Positions 18,611 through 28,583 of a stretch of 64,000 bases of DNA are shown piece after piece. Made by a program: the position numbers and the translations under genes. Where the stretch lies: the NCBI RefSeq assembly GCF_005221325.1, contig NZ_CP039888.1, positions 1,798,001 through 1,862,000 of the forward strand. The letters run 5' to 3'. The stretch's first letter is position 1, and each line of letters opens with the position of its first letter. The DNA is from Agrobacterium tumefaciens. GTDB lineage: Bacteria; Pseudomonadota; Alphaproteobacteria; Rhizobiales; Rhizobiaceae. A model generated the notes under the pieces. It was not told where the DNA came from, searched no databases, and worked only from the letters and a program-made list of their open reading frames with translations.

Positions 18611-18952
18611 ATGAACGCTCCTTTAAAAATTGAATTGATGTCGCGCCTAGGCACTTTTCGCCCAAGTGACCGCACACATATAGAAAATGCGCTAAAATCC
18701 GTTCAAAGTAGACAGGTCGCCGTCGAAGCGATAACTGAGTTCGTCATCGGCTGGGAAAATGCCGACTGGCTTGAAGCTTATTCGATTGAGCGAATTGGAA
18801 AATGGCTTGCGAAAAACCAGTCTGCTGATGTTGTTGAAATTCTAAATGAATGGTCGCAAAAACCGCCGGTAAATGCGCGACAGGAAGCTCGCGCTGCGTT
18901 GTGTCGCGGCATCGAAATCGGCAAACAGCAAAAAGCGAACGAATTCGCCTGA
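18611..18952 (+). CDS. unrecognised small helical protein (113 aa)
   Basis: 113 aa, predicted all-helical, no signal peptide or membrane segment. TTGGGATATAGGAGAAGAAA before the ATG includes AGGAGA, a clear ribosome binding site. The middle has VEAITEFVIGWENADWLEAY and the end is basic and Gln/Lys-rich. It follows the 170-aa gene by 84 nt in the same A+T-rich patch and is closed by a terminator at 18978. The pair could be a toxin with its immunity or antitoxin partner, or simply two transferred genes; I do not recognise the family. Confidence 0.6.
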   Translation: MNAPLKIELMSRLGTFRPSDRTHIENALKSVQSRQVAVEAITEFVIGWENADWLEAYSIERIGKWLAKNQSADVVEILNEWSQKPPVNARQEARAALCRGIEIGKQQKANEFA

Positions 18953-18977
18953 TACGTGTCAATATGGAATTTTTAGA

Positions 18978-19007
18978 GGCCTCGCTTGAAAAAGCGGGGC
19001 CTTTATT
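18978..19007. terminator. bidirectional intrinsic terminator
   Basis: Stem GGCCTCGCTT / AAGCGGGGCC (one G-T wobble) with a GAAA loop, then TTTATT on the plus strand. It lies between the 113-aa gene and the 3' end of recN, so it can end both the island transcript and, less strongly, recN. Confidence 0.75.
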
Positions 19008-20676
19008 CTTCAGCCGCCAACAATTTGATTGCCGCAGCCCGCGCCTCATCCGTCACAGAAGCCCCGGCCAGCATGCGGGCGATTTCTTCGGTGCGGTGTT
19101 TGGGTTCCATCGTCGCCACACGCGTGGCGATGCGCTCGGTGCCGTCGCCGGAGGGGCCTTTGGAAATGAGAAGATGGGTCGCCGCCCGTGCCGCTACCTG
19201 TGGTGCATGGGTGACGGACAGGACCTGTACGGTCTTCGACAGGCGGCGCAGCCGCTGGCCGATGGCATCTGCCACCGCGCCGCCGACGCCCGTATCGATT
19301 TCATCGAACACCAGGGTCGGTGCCGAACCGCGATCCGCCAGCGCCACTTTCAGGGCCAGCAGGAAGCGGGACAATTCGCCGCCCGACGCCACTTTCATGA
19401 TCGGCCCCGGCCGTGTGCCCGGATTGGTCTGGACGTGGAATTCCACCGTATCGATACCGTCAGCCGTCGCCTGCTCGGGATCGGACGTCACTTCGACGGT
19501 AAACCGCGCCCGCTCCAGCTTCAGCGCCGGAAGTTCGGCCATGACAGCCCCCGATAGCGCCTCCGCCGCATTGCGGCGCTTTTCGGAAAGCGATTGGGCG
19601 GCCCGGTCGAAATCGGCCTTCACCACACCGAGATTGGCCTCGAGCTTGCCGAGCTTTTCTTCACCGGCATCGAGATCGGCGAGATCGGCCACCATTTTTT
19701 CGGCAAGCGCCGGCAGGTCAGGCACGGCAACATTATATTTGCGGCCGGCAGCGCGCAGGGCGAACAACCGTTCTTCCACGCGCTCCAGCTCACGCGGATC
19801 GAATTCGGTGCGGCGCAGCGCCGCCTCCACTTCCATCTGCGCATTGGAAAGGTTCTCAAGCGCAGCATCCAGCAATTGTACGGTATCTTCCAGAAGACCG
19901 GGCGCTTCGTGGCTTTTGCGCTCCAGCCGGCGCATCATTGAGGCAATGACAGGCACGGGCGAAGCATTGCCATTCAGGAATTCGCTGGCTTCGGCAATAT
20001 CGCCGGCAATGCGTTCGGATTTCTGCATCACCGCCCGGCGCTCGGCCAGCTCATCCTCCTCACCGTCGCGCGGTGAGAGGGTTTCCAGCTCCTCGACGGA
20101 AGACCGCAGGTAATCCGCCTCGCGCGCCGCCGCCTCCACCTTGGCCCGGTGGGTCTTCAGGGCACGGTCGGCATCCTTCCAGGTGCGGTAGAGATCCTGA
20201 ACGGTGCGCGCCTCATCGCTCAACCCGGCAAAGGCATCAAGCAGGGTGCGATGGGCGTCGGTATCGACAAGCGCGCGGTCGTCATGCTGGCCGTGAATTT
20301 CAACCAGCATCTGCCCGAGCTGGCGCATCATCTGCACGCTCACGGCCTGATCGTTGACGTACGCCTTGGTTCGCCCGTCAGCGGATTGTACCCGGCGGAA
20401 AATAAGGTCGCCATCGTCATCAAGGCCGTTTTCGCGCAGGAGAAGCCGGGTGGGATGATCGTTTGGGACTTCGAAAGTGGCGGTCACCTGCCCCTTGTCT
20501 TCGCCATGGCGCACAAGGCCGCCATCACCACGACCGCCGAGCGCGAGTGAGAGACTGTCAAGCAGGATGGATTTGCCGGCGCCCGTTTCACCCGTCAATA
20601 CGGAAAGGCCCGCCTCGAAACTGAGGTCGAGCCTTTCAATCAGGACGATGTCGCGTATCGAGAGCTGGACCAGCAT
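19003..20676 (-). CDS. recN: DNA repair protein RecN
   Basis: 557 aa SMC-like ATPase. Walker A GETGAGKSI near residue 31, long coiled-coil arms (about 155-360), the signature region SGGELSRFLLALK, Walker B TLVFDEIDTGVGG, and the H-loop SVTHAPQVAARA. It holds broken DNA ends together during recombinational repair. The gene is on the minus strand, downstream of bamD (spacing 15 nt), so the two are probably cotranscribed. Confidence 0.96.
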   Translation of the reverse strand: MLVQLSIRDIVLIERLDLSFEAGLSVLTGETGAGKSILLDSLSLALGGRGDGGLVRHGEDKGQVTATFEVPNDHPTRLLLRENGLDDDGDLIFRRVQSADGRTKAYVNDQAVSVQMMRQLGQMLVEIHGQHDDRALVDTDAHRTLLDAFAGLSDEARTVQDLYRTWKDADRALKTHRAKVEAAAREADYLRSSVEELETLSPRDGEEDELAERRAVMQKSERIAGDIAEASEFLNGNASPVPVIASMMRRLERKSHEAPGLLEDTVQLLDAALENLSNAQMEVEAALRRTEFDPRELERVEERLFALRAAGRKYNVAVPDLPALAEKMVADLADLDAGEEKLGKLEANLGVVKADFDRAAQSLSEKRRNAAEALSGAVMAELPALKLERARFTVEVTSDPEQATADGIDTVEFHVQTNPGTRPGPIMKVASGGELSRFLLALKVALADRGSAPTLVFDEIDTGVGGAVADAIGQRLRRLSKTVQVLSVTHAPQVAARAATHLLISKGPSGDGTERIATRVATMEPKHRTEEIARMLAGASVTDEARAAAIKLLAAEE

Positions 20677-20691
20677 GGCCTATGCCCCGTC

Positions 20692-21558
20692 TCAGGCGCC
20701 GATGAGCTTCTTGCCGGCGCGCGAAATCCAGGACCCCTTGTTTTCACGCGGCTCCAGGCCTTGGCCCTTCAGCAGCTTGTAGGAATCTGCATACCATTGG
20801 CTATCGGGATAGTTGTTGCCGAGAACGGCAGCCGCGGTCTGCGCTTCGTCCACCAGACCCATGGCGTAGTAGGCTTCGGTGAGACGCGCCAGCGCTTCCT
20901 CGATCTGGTTGGTATTCTGGTACTGCTCGATGACGATGCGGAAACGCGAAACGGCAGCGAGATATTCCTTGCGCTCAAGGTAATAACGGCCGACCTGCAT
21001 TTCACGGCCGGCGAGCTGGTCGCGCGCGAAACGAATCTTGGCCTGCGCATCGGCGACATATTCCGACGACGGATAGTCGTTGACAACCTTGTTCATCGCT
21101 TCGATCGTCCGCTGCGCGGCGCGCTGGTCCTGCGTGACGTCGGAAATCTGCTTCGAATAGGCAAGTCCGATCATGTACTGAACGTAAGCTGCATCCTTGG
21201 AGCGCGGATACTGCCGCAGGAAACGGCTGCCGGACGTGATGGCCACATCGTTCTTGTTGGTGCGCGTGGCAATGAAGGTCTGCATGACAAGCGCCTTCTG
21301 GCCCCATTCGGTGAAGGGGTACTGCTTGTCGATAGCCTCGAACTTGCGTGAGGCTTCCGTCATGTTGCCGGCGTTCATGTTGGCAAGACCTTGCTTGTAC
21401 AGAACATCAGGCGGATCGGTCTCGACGCCGAGCTTGGTAATGTCGATATCCGGATCGGACTGGCAGGCCGTGACGGCGACACTTGCGCCGACCAACATCA
21501 ACGAAACGGCGATCCCCCGCATCGTACCCTTCATTGCACCAGACCCTACATGCTTCAT
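20692..21558 (-). CDS. bamD: outer membrane assembly lipoprotein BamD
   Basis: About 288 aa. Lipoprotein signal with lipobox VTAC; from the ATG ending at 21558 the Cys is residue 30. An alternative ATG ending at 21534 would put it at 24, which is more typical, so the exact start is open (GGGA and AGGG lie at fair spacing before each). The mature part has tandem TPR helices (PDVLYKQGLANMNAGN, KRYPxS-like YPRSKDAAYVQYM). BamD is an essential part of the BAM complex that folds outer-membrane beta-barrels, anchored on the periplasmic side. Upstream of recN. Confidence 0.93.
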   Translation of the reverse strand: MKHVGSGAMKGTMRGIAVSLMLVGASVAVTACQSDPDIDITKLGVETDPPDVLYKQGLANMNAGNMTEASRKFEAIDKQYPFTEWGQKALVMQTFIATRTNKNDVAITSGSRFLRQYPRSKDAAYVQYMIGLAYSKQISDVTQDQRAAQRTIEAMNKVVNDYPSSEYVADAQAKIRFARDQLAGREMQVGRYYLERKEYLAAVSRFRIVIEQYQNTNQIEEALARLTEAYYAMGLVDEAQTAAAVLGNNYPDSQWYADSYKLLKGQGLEPRENKGSWISRAGKKLIGA

Positions 21559-21734
21559 TCGACAGTTCCCACTTCCCGCGCAAATACATAAGCATCGGCT
21601 TTGCACTGGCGTTCTAGCCATAAAAGCATCCGCAGGGCAACGCAATGATGACGCATTAACGCATTTTTATGGCATCGGCCCATGCAATCGCACGATTATC
21701 GGGCGATAATATGCAACTTCCTGCCCCGCCTCAC

Positions 21735-21763
21735 AAAAAAGCCGCCCCAAAGGAGCGGCTTTT
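21735..21763 (-). terminator. intrinsic terminator downstream of lpxC
   Basis: On the minus strand GCCGCTCC/GGGGCGGC arms close a TTT loop and are followed by a run of T (seen as AAAAAA at 21735-21740). It lies just beyond the lpxC stop at 21792. Confidence 0.8.
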
Positions 21764-21791
21764 CCTGTCAATTGATAGCCTGCAAACAACC

Positions 21792-22748
21792 TTACGCAGA
21801 CCAGGGTGCAAATTCCGGCATGTTAACCGCAACGAATTCGCGCGCACGTACCTGATTGCGGGCAGCCGGCGCTTCGACGATCTCATAGGCCGAACGATCG
21901 CTCAGCAGTGCCTTCAGCGCATTCGCATTGACCTTGTGGCCGCCGCGATAGGAGCGGTAGCAGCCGATGAACTGCGCGCCGGCAAGCGCCAGGTCGCCCA
22001 CGGCGTCCAGCGTCTTGTGACGGACGAATTCGTCCTTGGCGTAACGCAGGCCTTCCATGTTGATGACGCTGTTGTCGTCGGAGATGACGACCGAATTCTC
22101 AAGCGAGGAACCGAGTGCATAACCGGCCGCCCACAGACGCTCCACGTCACGCATGAAGCCGAAAGTGCGGGCGCGCGACAGTTCATTCTTGAACGTCTCT
22201 GCCGTCAGATCGCCCTTCCAGGACTGTCTGCCGATCAGCGGCGTGTCGAAATCGATATCGACCTCGAAGCGCGTACCGTCATAGGGGCGAAACTCCGCCC
22301 AGGAAGCACCCGAATCGATGCGCACCGGCTTGGTGACGCGGATGTAACGGCGCTTCACACCGAGATTCTTGATGCCAACCGATTCGATCGCTTCGATGAA
22401 GGGAGCGGAGCTGCCGTCCATAATCGGCGCTTCAGGACCGTCAACCTCAACGATGAGGTTGTCGAGGCCCATGGCGTAGATGGCGGCCATGACGTGCTCG
22501 ATCGTCGCCACTGACTGGGATAGCGAACGGCCGAGCACGGTGCACAGATCGGTATTGCCGACATTGGCAGAAACCGCCTTCAACTCAGTGACGCTGCCAT
22601 TTTCATGAAGGCGCTGAAACAAAATGCCCGTTCCGGCTTCCGCGGGCTGGAACGTCATCGACACAGGATTGCCGGAATGCACGCCAATGCCTTTAAGCTG
22701 AACAGCATGTGCGATAGTTGTCTGAAATCCGAGCAGTCCGATGGTCAT
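21792..22748 (-). CDS. lpxC: UDP-3-O-acyl-N-acetylglucosamine deacetylase LpxC
   Basis: 318 aa, usual length. First committed step of lipid A synthesis: Zn-dependent deacetylation of UDP-3-O-acyl-GlcNAc in the cytoplasm. Zinc ligands: His in EHVMAAIYAMG, and His and Asp in RHKTLDAVGDLAL. GIGVHSG near the start and the DGSSAPF motif are typical. The start ending at 22748 (MTIGLLGFQTTIAHAV) matches the family; the longer frame to 22829 adds unconserved residues. Located after ftsZ in the order of many alphaproteobacteria. Confidence 0.96.
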   Translation of the reverse strand: MTIGLLGFQTTIAHAVQLKGIGVHSGNPVSMTFQPAEAGTGILFQRLHENGSVTELKAVSANVGNTDLCTVLGRSLSQSVATIEHVMAAIYAMGLDNLIVEVDGPEAPIMDGSSAPFIEAIESVGIKNLGVKRRYIRVTKPVRIDSGASWAEFRPYDGTRFEVDIDFDTPLIGRQSWKGDLTAETFKNELSRARTFGFMRDVERLWAAGYALGSSLENSVVISDDNSVINMEGLRYAKDEFVRHKTLDAVGDLALAGAQFIGCYRSYRGGHKVNANALKALLSDRSAYEIVEAPAARNQVRAREFVAVNMPEFAPWSA

Positions 22749-22963
22749 GCGTCTATGCCTTGTTTTGCAAACCGCGCCGTTTGAGCCAGCGCCGTTCAAG
22801 TTTTCAAGCCGGTTTTGGCAACCGGCCAAGTCCGTATTTTCCCTTACCCAGCCTCATACATACGCACATGTAGGTGCCACGACAAATCACTGTTCGTTTC
22901 GGATTGTTACATGCACAAACCATTGAAAACGCAAATTAATTTAGTGTTAATAACGTAAAATAA

Positions 22964-22996
22964 ACAAAACGCCCGGATCGTGAGATCCGGGCGTTT
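22964..22996 (-). terminator. intrinsic terminator of ftsZ
   Basis: GCCCGGATC / GATCCGGGC, a 9-bp perfect stem with a 4-nt loop, followed on the minus strand by GTTTTGTTTATTTTACG, T-rich. It ends the ddl-ftsQ-ftsA-ftsZ unit and separates it from lpxC. Confidence 0.85.
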
Positions 22997-23018
22997 CGAA
23001 GGACGTATGGAATCGCCT

Positions 23019-24773
23019 TTAGTTGGACTGGCGGCGCAGGAAGGCCGGGATTTCCAGCTGGTCGTCGTCGTGATGGCTGGACGAGGAAGGCGTTGCGCGG
23101 CCGTGGTCGTCAAGCTGTCCGCGACGCGGTGCGTAGAGGCTTGCTTCGGGCGAAAGCGGCGCGCGGCGCTGCTGCGGAGCCATGCTCGGCGCATCCATCA
23201 TGTCGGATGGAACTTCTTCTTCTTCGCGGCGACCAAGCGAGTTGGTGATGCGCTTCAGAAGACCCATCGGGCCACGCTCTTCCTGTGCGACAGGCGTAGC
23301 GCGATCACGGTGATCCATCTCGGCCTTCACGACCGGCGGGAAGTCTTCAACCTTCGGCATGCGCACCGGCTCGGGCTGGCGGGCAACCGGGGCCGGCTCC
23401 TGATAGACCGGAGCCTGCGGCTGCTGCATGCGCGGCGCCGGAGCGGCAACCTGTTCCGGAGCATGGTAGACCGGCGCCTGAGCAACCGGGGCCGGAGCGG
23501 CCTGCTGAACCGGCTGGGCCGGACGAAGAGCCGCCGGCGCTTCAGCCGGAGCGGATGCGAACAGCTTGCTCTGCGGACGGAAGTCCTGAGACGGCTGCTG
23601 GTGTGCGGCAAAACCGAGTTCGCGTTCCATCTCAGCTTCCGCCGAACGGATGGTCTGGGCGATCTGGTCTACGGTCTTTGGTGCCTGCGATACTGCATGT
23701 GCAGGCTGAACTGCGGCCGGAGCGGGAGCAACGGCCGCGGAAGGACGGATAAGCGGCTTGGCGGCAGCTGCGCGCATTTCGGCAACGTTCTGTTCGCCGA
23801 TGCCCGCGACGCGGTCAATGCCGGTCGCCACGACGGAAACGCGGATGAGACCTTCCAGAGCCTCGTCGAAGGTTGCGCCGAGGATGATGTTGGCATCGGG
23901 ATCGACTTCTTCGCGGATACGGGTGGCAGCTTCGTCGACTTCGAACAGGGTAAGGTCGCGACCGCCGGTGATGGAGATCAGCAGGCCCTGTGCGCCCTTC
24001 ATCGAGGTTTCGTCGAGCAGCGGGTTGGCGATTGCCGCTTCCGCAGCCTGCATTGCGCGGCCCGGACCGGAAGCCTCACCGGTGCCCATCATTGCGCGGC
24101 CCATTTCACGCATGACCGAGCGAACGTCGGCGAAGTCAAGGTTGATGAGACCTTCCTTCACCATCAGATCGGTGATGCAGGCAACGCCGGAGTAGAGAAC
24201 CTGGTCAGCCATGGCGAAGGCGTCAGCGAAGGTCGTCTTGTCGTTGGCAATGCGGAAGAGGTTCTGGTTGGGAATGACGATCAGCGTATCGACGGACTTC
24301 TGCAGTTCCTCGATGCCCTGCTCGGCCAGACGCATGCGGCGGCCGCCTTCGAAATGGAAAGGCTTGGTTACGACGCCAACCGTCAGGATGCCCTTATTGC
24401 GGGCCGCCTGTGCGACCACCGGGGCAGCGCCGGTGCCGGTGCCGCCGCCCATGCCGGCGGTGACGAAGCACATGTGGGTGCCGTTCAGGTGGTCGATGAT
24501 CTCATCGATGCATTCTTCAGCGGCGGCGCGGCCGACTTCCGGCTGCGAACCGGCGCCGAGACCCTCGGTGACGTTGACGCCGAGCTGGATGACCCGGTCT
24601 GCCTTCGTCATGGTCAGCGCCTGCGCATCCGTGTTGGCGACGACGAAGTCGACGCCCTGGAGGCCGGCCGTGATCATGTTGTTGACAGCGTTACCGCCGC
24701 CGCCGCCCACACCAAAAACAGTGATGCGTGGCTTCAGCTCGGTGATATCAGGCTTTTGCAGCTGTATCGTCAT
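23019..24773 (-). CDS. ftsZ: cell division protein FtsZ
   Basis: 584 aa tubulin-like GTPase that forms the division ring. GTP-binding [10 protein letters not shown] (around 105-115), the [15 protein letters not shown]-terminal motif, and the synergy-loop [11 protein letters not shown] are intact. Residues about 320-565 form a long Pro/Ala/Gln-rich linker typical of Rhizobiaceae FtsZ, ending in the conserved FtsA/ZipA-binding tail [10 protein letters not shown]. It starts 92 nt after the ftsA stop, allowing an extra promoter, and ends at the terminator at 22964. Confidence 0.98.
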   Translation of the reverse strand: MTIQLQKPDITELKPRITVFGVGGGGGNAVNNMITAGLQGVDFVVANTDAQALTMTKADRVIQLGVNVTEGLGAGSQPEVGRAAAEECIDEIIDHLNGTHMCFVTAGMGGGTGTGAAPVVAQAARNKGILTVGVVTKPFHFEGGRRMRLAEQGIEELQKSVDTLIVIPNQNLFRIANDKTTFADAFAMADQVLYSGVACITDLMVKEGLINLDFADVRSVMREMGRAMMGTGEASGPGRAMQAAEAAIANPLLDETSMKGAQGLLISITGGRDLTLFEVDEAATRIREEVDPDANIILGATFDEALEGLIRVSVVATGIDRVAGIGEQNVAEMRAAAAKPLIRPSAAVAPAPAAVQPAHAVSQAPKTVDQIAQTIRSAEAEMERELGFAAHQQPSQDFRPQSKLFASAPAEAPAALRPAQPVQQAAPAPVAQAPVYHAPEQVAAPAPRMQQPQAPVYQEPAPVARQPEPVRMPKVEDFPPVVKAEMDHRDRATPVAQEERGPMGLLKRITNSLGRREEEEVPSDMMDAPSMAPQQRRAPLSPEASLYAPRRGQLDDHGRATPSSSSHHDDDQLEIPAFLRRQSN

Positions 24774-24865
24774 TTTACCATTCCTTCTTTCTCTGGCCGC
24801 ATCGCCCCGCTGGCCGATTCTTGAAAACTCAACTCGGAAACCTCCGGCTTACGCCACGAGGCCAC

Positions 24866-26197
24866 TCAAAAACTCTCTTTCAGCCATTGCCCCACTCGGG
24901 CTATCCGGCCGCTACCCGTACCAAACGGCGAGAACATTCCGCCTTGCGCCGCATGAATTTCGATGTCCGCCACCTGTGGATAGATCATCAGTCCGCAGGC
25001 GGTTGAAAATGCCGGTCCCTTGGCCGCCACCGGAAGACCGGCTACGCCCATGGGGCGGCCGATACGAACGTTGCGGGCGAGAATGCGCCGTGCCGTTTCC
25101 GGCAGCCCCGTCAGCTGGCTTGCGCCGCCGGTCAGGACAACGCGCTTGCCGACGATGGGGCTGAAGCCGGACTTCTGGATACGATCACGGATCAATTCCA
25201 GCGTCTCTTCGATACGCGCCCGCACGATGCGGGTTACAAGTGCTCTTGAAACTTGCGATGGCTGATCGCGATCGTCTTCGCCAATCGGCGGGATCGAAAT
25301 CATGTCGCGCTCATCCGCGCCATTCAGCAAAGCCGAACCATGCACCACCTTCAGTCTCTCCGCATCTTCGATTCGTGTCGAGAGGCCTCGTGCAAGATCT
25401 GTCGTAACGTGATGGCCGCCAAGGCCAATCGCGTCGGTGTGAATGAGCCGGCCTTCGGCAAAAACCGAGATCGTCGTGGTACCGCCGCCCATGTCGATGG
25501 CAGCACAACCAAGTTCGACTTCGTCATCCACCAGCGCTGCAAGACCGCTGGCATAGGGCGTCGCCACCATGCCTTCGACGGACAGATGCGCGCGGTTGAC
25601 GCAAAGCTCGAGGTTCTTCAGCGCCGTGCGCTCGACGGTCACCACATGCATGTCAACGCCAAGAAGATCGCCATACATGGAGAGCGGATCGCGAATACCG
25701 CGCTCGCCATCCAGCGAATAACCTGTTGGCAGCGAATGCAGGATCGCCCGGTCCTGGCGCATGGACTGCTGGCTTGCGGCCACCAGAACCTTGCGCAGGT
25801 CGCTTGCTTCCACTTCCTGTCCGCCGAGATCGATGCTCGCAGTGTAGATATCGCTCGCCAGCCGTCCGGCCGAAACATTGACGATCAGGCTATCGACGGT
25901 CAGGCCCGCCATGCGCTCGGCCGCATCGACCGAAAGACGGATCACGCCTTCGAGCGCGTCAAGATCGGCGATCACGCCGGATTTTACGCCGCGCGACCGC
26001 TGATGGCCGATGCCGATGATTTCCACCTTGTGGGTGCGGCCGGGCAGAATTTCGCTTTCCTGGCGCGGCGTCAGCCGGCCGATCATGCACACGACCTTGG
26101 TCGAGCCGATGTCCAGCACCGAAACGATGTGACTGCGCTTGGAGGAAAGCGGCTTCAGACGAGGCAGGCCGAAATGGGAAGAACCGAAAAAGCTCAT
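24866..26197 (-). CDS. ftsA: cell division protein FtsA
   Basis: 443 aa actin-like ATPase that anchors FtsZ filaments to the membrane. Phosphate-1 loop VLDIGSTKVVCMIG, the SHS2 1C domain (about 95-170), phosphate-2 AAIDMGGGTTTISVF, adenosine motif VLTGGASQLTG, and a C-terminal amphipathic helix (RIARVGQWLKESF) for membrane targeting. Its ATG overlaps the ftsQ stop (ATGA at 26194-26197), so translation is coupled. Confidence 0.97.
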   Translation of the reverse strand: MSFFGSSHFGLPRLKPLSSKRSHIVSVLDIGSTKVVCMIGRLTPRQESEILPGRTHKVEIIGIGHQRSRGVKSGVIADLDALEGVIRLSVDAAERMAGLTVDSLIVNVSAGRLASDIYTASIDLGGQEVEASDLRKVLVAASQQSMRQDRAILHSLPTGYSLDGERGIRDPLSMYGDLLGVDMHVVTVERTALKNLELCVNRAHLSVEGMVATPYASGLAALVDDEVELGCAAIDMGGGTTTISVFAEGRLIHTDAIGLGGHHVTTDLARGLSTRIEDAERLKVVHGSALLNGADERDMISIPPIGEDDRDQPSQVSRALVTRIVRARIEETLELIRDRIQKSGFSPIVGKRVVLTGGASQLTGLPETARRILARNVRIGRPMGVAGLPVAAKGPAFSTACGLMIYPQVADIEIHAAQGGMFSPFGTGSGRIARVGQWLKESF

Positions 26198-27126
26198 GTG
26201 TTCTTCTCCGCTTTCTTGAGCGCCTTCGTGCGTGCATCGACTGCCGTCTGGCGGCGTTCGGCTGCACCTTCGGTCAACTGGATCGTGGTGCGGTCCGTCA
26301 GACGCAGGTCCACAGCTGCGACATCGCGCGACAGGACCTTTTCCTCGAGATCGAGCCGCGCCAGCAATTGCAGCGCCTGCGGCAAGTTTTCTTCCGGCAG
26401 CTTGACGACGATGCCGTTATCGAGATGCAGATCCCAGCGGCGGCCGGCAATGCGCACATAGGCGCGGACGCGGTTGCGGATTTCCGGCCAATCGGCCAGT
26501 TGTTCGACGAAACCAGCGGCACCCGTTTCCGCGTCACGTCCGACAAAGAGCGGCAGGGCAGCGAATTTATTGTCACGCAGCGGCGCGATGACACTGCCGC
26601 TCTTTTCGATCAGCGACAGTTCCGTGCCGTGCTGCCAGATACCGAAGGCCTGGCGTTCCTTCAGGCGAACCTCGACCGTCTTCGGATAGACCTTGCGGAT
26701 ATCGACGTCTTCCACCCAGGGAAGCTGGACGAGTTTGCGGCGCGCCGCGTCAATATCAAGCGCAATCAGGGAGGTGCTGCCGTCGAGGCCGAGAAGCTGG
26801 AAGACATCGATTTCCGAGGTCTGCAAATTGCCGGAGACCTTCACGTCCTCGACCGCAAAGCCCGCAGCCGACGTCGTGGTCTGGGTGACGATGTTGGTGT
26901 GGCCGCCGAGCGACATGCCGTAAAGCCCGATCATCGCGTAAAAGGCGACGGCCGAAATCGTGCCGGTATGGGCGGGAATGTGGATGCGTCCGGTCGCAAG
27001 GCTGACACCGAAACGCACGAAGCGACGCAGCGGACGCGGCAGCACCCTGCGATCGTCGGCATTGGCCGTCGCCGCATATTGCTCGCGCTTTTTTGCCGTC
27101 GACTTTTTGCCGGTCACCGCAAACAC
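26194..27126 (-). CDS. ftsQ: cell division protein FtsQ
   Basis: 310 aa bitopic divisome protein: a basic cytoplasmic N-terminus (about 1-45, [10 protein letters not shown]), one transmembrane helix (about 58-78), a periplasmic POTRA domain ([21 protein letters not shown]) and the FtsQ beta domain ([23 protein letters not shown], split by length). It links FtsB/FtsL to early division proteins. Overlaps ddl by 13 nt and ftsA by 4 nt. Confidence 0.96.
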   Translation of the reverse strand: MFAVTGKKSTAKKREQYAATANADDRRVLPRPLRRFVRFGVSLATGRIHIPAHTGTISAVAFYAMIGLYGMSLGGHTNIVTQTTTSAAGFAVEDVKVSGNLQTSEIDVFQLLGLDGSTSLIALDIDAARRKLVQLPWVEDVDIRKVYPKTVEVRLKERQAFGIWQHGTELSLIEKSGSVIAPLRDNKFAALPLFVGRDAETGAAGFVEQLADWPEIRNRVRAYVRIAGRRWDLHLDNGIVVKLPEENLPQALQLLARLDLEEKVLSRDVAAVDLRLTDRTTIQLTEGAAERRQTAVDARTKALKKAEKNT

Positions 27127-28040
27127 GAAGCGTCCTCCACCATCCAGCTGACAAGGTCACCAAAGGAGCGGCCAGCATGGGCCGCCATTTCCGGCACCAG
27201 GGAGGTCGGCGTCATGCCCGGCTGCGTATTCACTTCAAGCCAGATAACTTCGCCATCTTCTGAGAAGCGGTCGTCGTAACGAAAGTCTGAACGGCTTACG
27301 CCACGGCACCCGATCGCCTGATGCGCCATAACCGCCAATGTTTGAATCTTTTGGTAAATTTTCGGTGAAATTTCTGCGGGAATGACATGTTTCGAGCCAC
27401 CGGCCGCGTATTTCGCATCGTAATCATAGAAATTGTGACCTAGCGGCACCACTTCGGTGACGCCCAGCGCCTCACCATCGAGCACGCCGCAGGTCAGTTC
27501 GCGACCATGGATATAGCGCTCGACCATGACTTGATCGCCATAACGCCATTCAGACGAGGTGAGGATTTGCGGCGGATGCGACTGGTCTTCCTTGACGATG
27601 ACCACACCGAAACTCGAACCTTCACGCACCGGCTTCACCACATAGGGCGGCGCAAGAGGGTGTTCGCTGGTGAAATCGAAGCGGTTCATGACGCGCTCTG
27701 CAGCAACCGGGACGCCTGCTGCCGCGGCAACCTTCTTGGCCTGCGCCTTGTCCATGGCAAGGGCGGAAGCCAGCACGCCGGAATGCGTATAGGGAATGGC
27801 CAGATATTCGAGAATGCCCTGAATGGTGCCGTCTTCACCGAAAGGGCCGTGCAGCGCATTGAAGGCGACATCCGGGCGCAACTCATCGAGCACGGCAGCG
27901 ACATCGCGCCCTACATCGACCCGGGTGACCTTGTAGCCCTCGCCCTCAAGTGCAAGCGCGCAAGCGTTGCCCGACGACAGGCTGACCGGCCGCTCCGACG
28001 AAAACCCACCCAAAAGAACAGCTACGTGCTTGCCGCCCAT
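27114..28040 (-). CDS. ddl: D-alanine--D-alanine ligase
   Basis: 308 aa from the ATG ending at 28040 (AGAGGG a few nt upstream; a 26-residue longer frame to 28118 is not conserved). ATP-grasp enzyme making the D-Ala-D-Ala dipeptide. Motifs: [31 protein letters not shown], the ATP-grasp [11 protein letters not shown], and the metal-site [13 protein letters not shown]. First gene of the ddl-ftsQAZ unit; the promoter region 28041-28583 carries CtrA-like elements. Confidence 0.96.
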   Translation of the reverse strand: MGGKHVAVLLGGFSSERPVSLSSGNACALALEGEGYKVTRVDVGRDVAAVLDELRPDVAFNALHGPFGEDGTIQGILEYLAIPYTHSGVLASALAMDKAQAKKVAAAAGVPVAAERVMNRFDFTSEHPLAPPYVVKPVREGSSFGVVIVKEDQSHPPQILTSSEWRYGDQVMVERYIHGRELTCGVLDGEALGVTEVVPLGHNFYDYDAKYAAGGSKHVIPAEISPKIYQKIQTLAVMAHQAIGCRGVSRSDFRYDDRFSEDGEVIWLEVNTQPGMTPTSLVPEMAAHAGRSFGDLVSWMVEDASCLR

Positions 28041-28583
28041 CGAACCCTCTGACACCAACTCTCCGTTACGAACCAAGCCCGAACCGACCGAATTTGACGG
28101 ACGGTGATTCTGGCACATGACCCTTGAGATCAGTTAAACGCCATTAAGGTTAATGAATCGTTTACTTTCGTTAACCGCCGCGTCCAACATGCCGAGTTCC
28201 GTTAAAGAATCAGCATCGATCCGGATTCCCTCCTTGGAATCAGAGAGTTGCGCGGATTGCAACATGCAGGTTTTCAATGATCGGAAATAAAACCGTCCTG
28301 GCGGGTTCGCCACTTCGCGACGAAGGCAAGGTCGAAACGTTAACAGGCGAGCTTATTCCCCAGACAAAATTATCTGGCGTTTCAGCGTTTTAAATCCACG
28401 GCCTGAATCAGTCTCTCAATCGCAGCGCAGTGACCGGCAGTGCACTGTGAGGCCCGCCGTGTTCAACAATCACATTATTTGCATTATTTCTTTTTTAGCA
28501 TTCCATAGGAACAAAAATTGCGTTAACGCAGACATGCCTTCCTAAGGCATGACATTCCAATCATCTGAAATGGAACCCAAACC
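28041..28583. promoter_or_regulatory. divergent promoter region between ddl and the MHS transporter
   Basis: 543 bp without a gene. It has a TTAA-N7-TTTA element at 28150-28164 (spacer TGAATCG) followed at 28170-28175 by a TTAACC half-site, about 110-135 bp before the ddl start. A small hairpin CCAGA/TCTGG lies at 28360-28377, and an A+T-rich segment at 28465-28515 is a likely transporter promoter. No RNA gene recognised. Confidence 0.5.
28150..28164. promoter_or_regulatory. CtrA-like box upstream of ddl-ftsQAZ
   Basis: TTAA, spacer TGAATCG, TTTA, followed 5 nt later by TTAACC (28170-28175), the left half of the CtrA 8-mer. The cell-cycle regulator CtrA controls ftsQAZ-region transcription in Caulobacter and relatives; binding here is inferred. 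Confidence 0.45.

Noticed and set aside
22980..24824. 614-aa open frame on the plus strand across ftsZ
   Set aside because: It is the antisense shadow of ftsZ in a G+C-rich genome; Arg/Gly/His-rich with no domain, while the minus-strand frame has every FtsZ motif.
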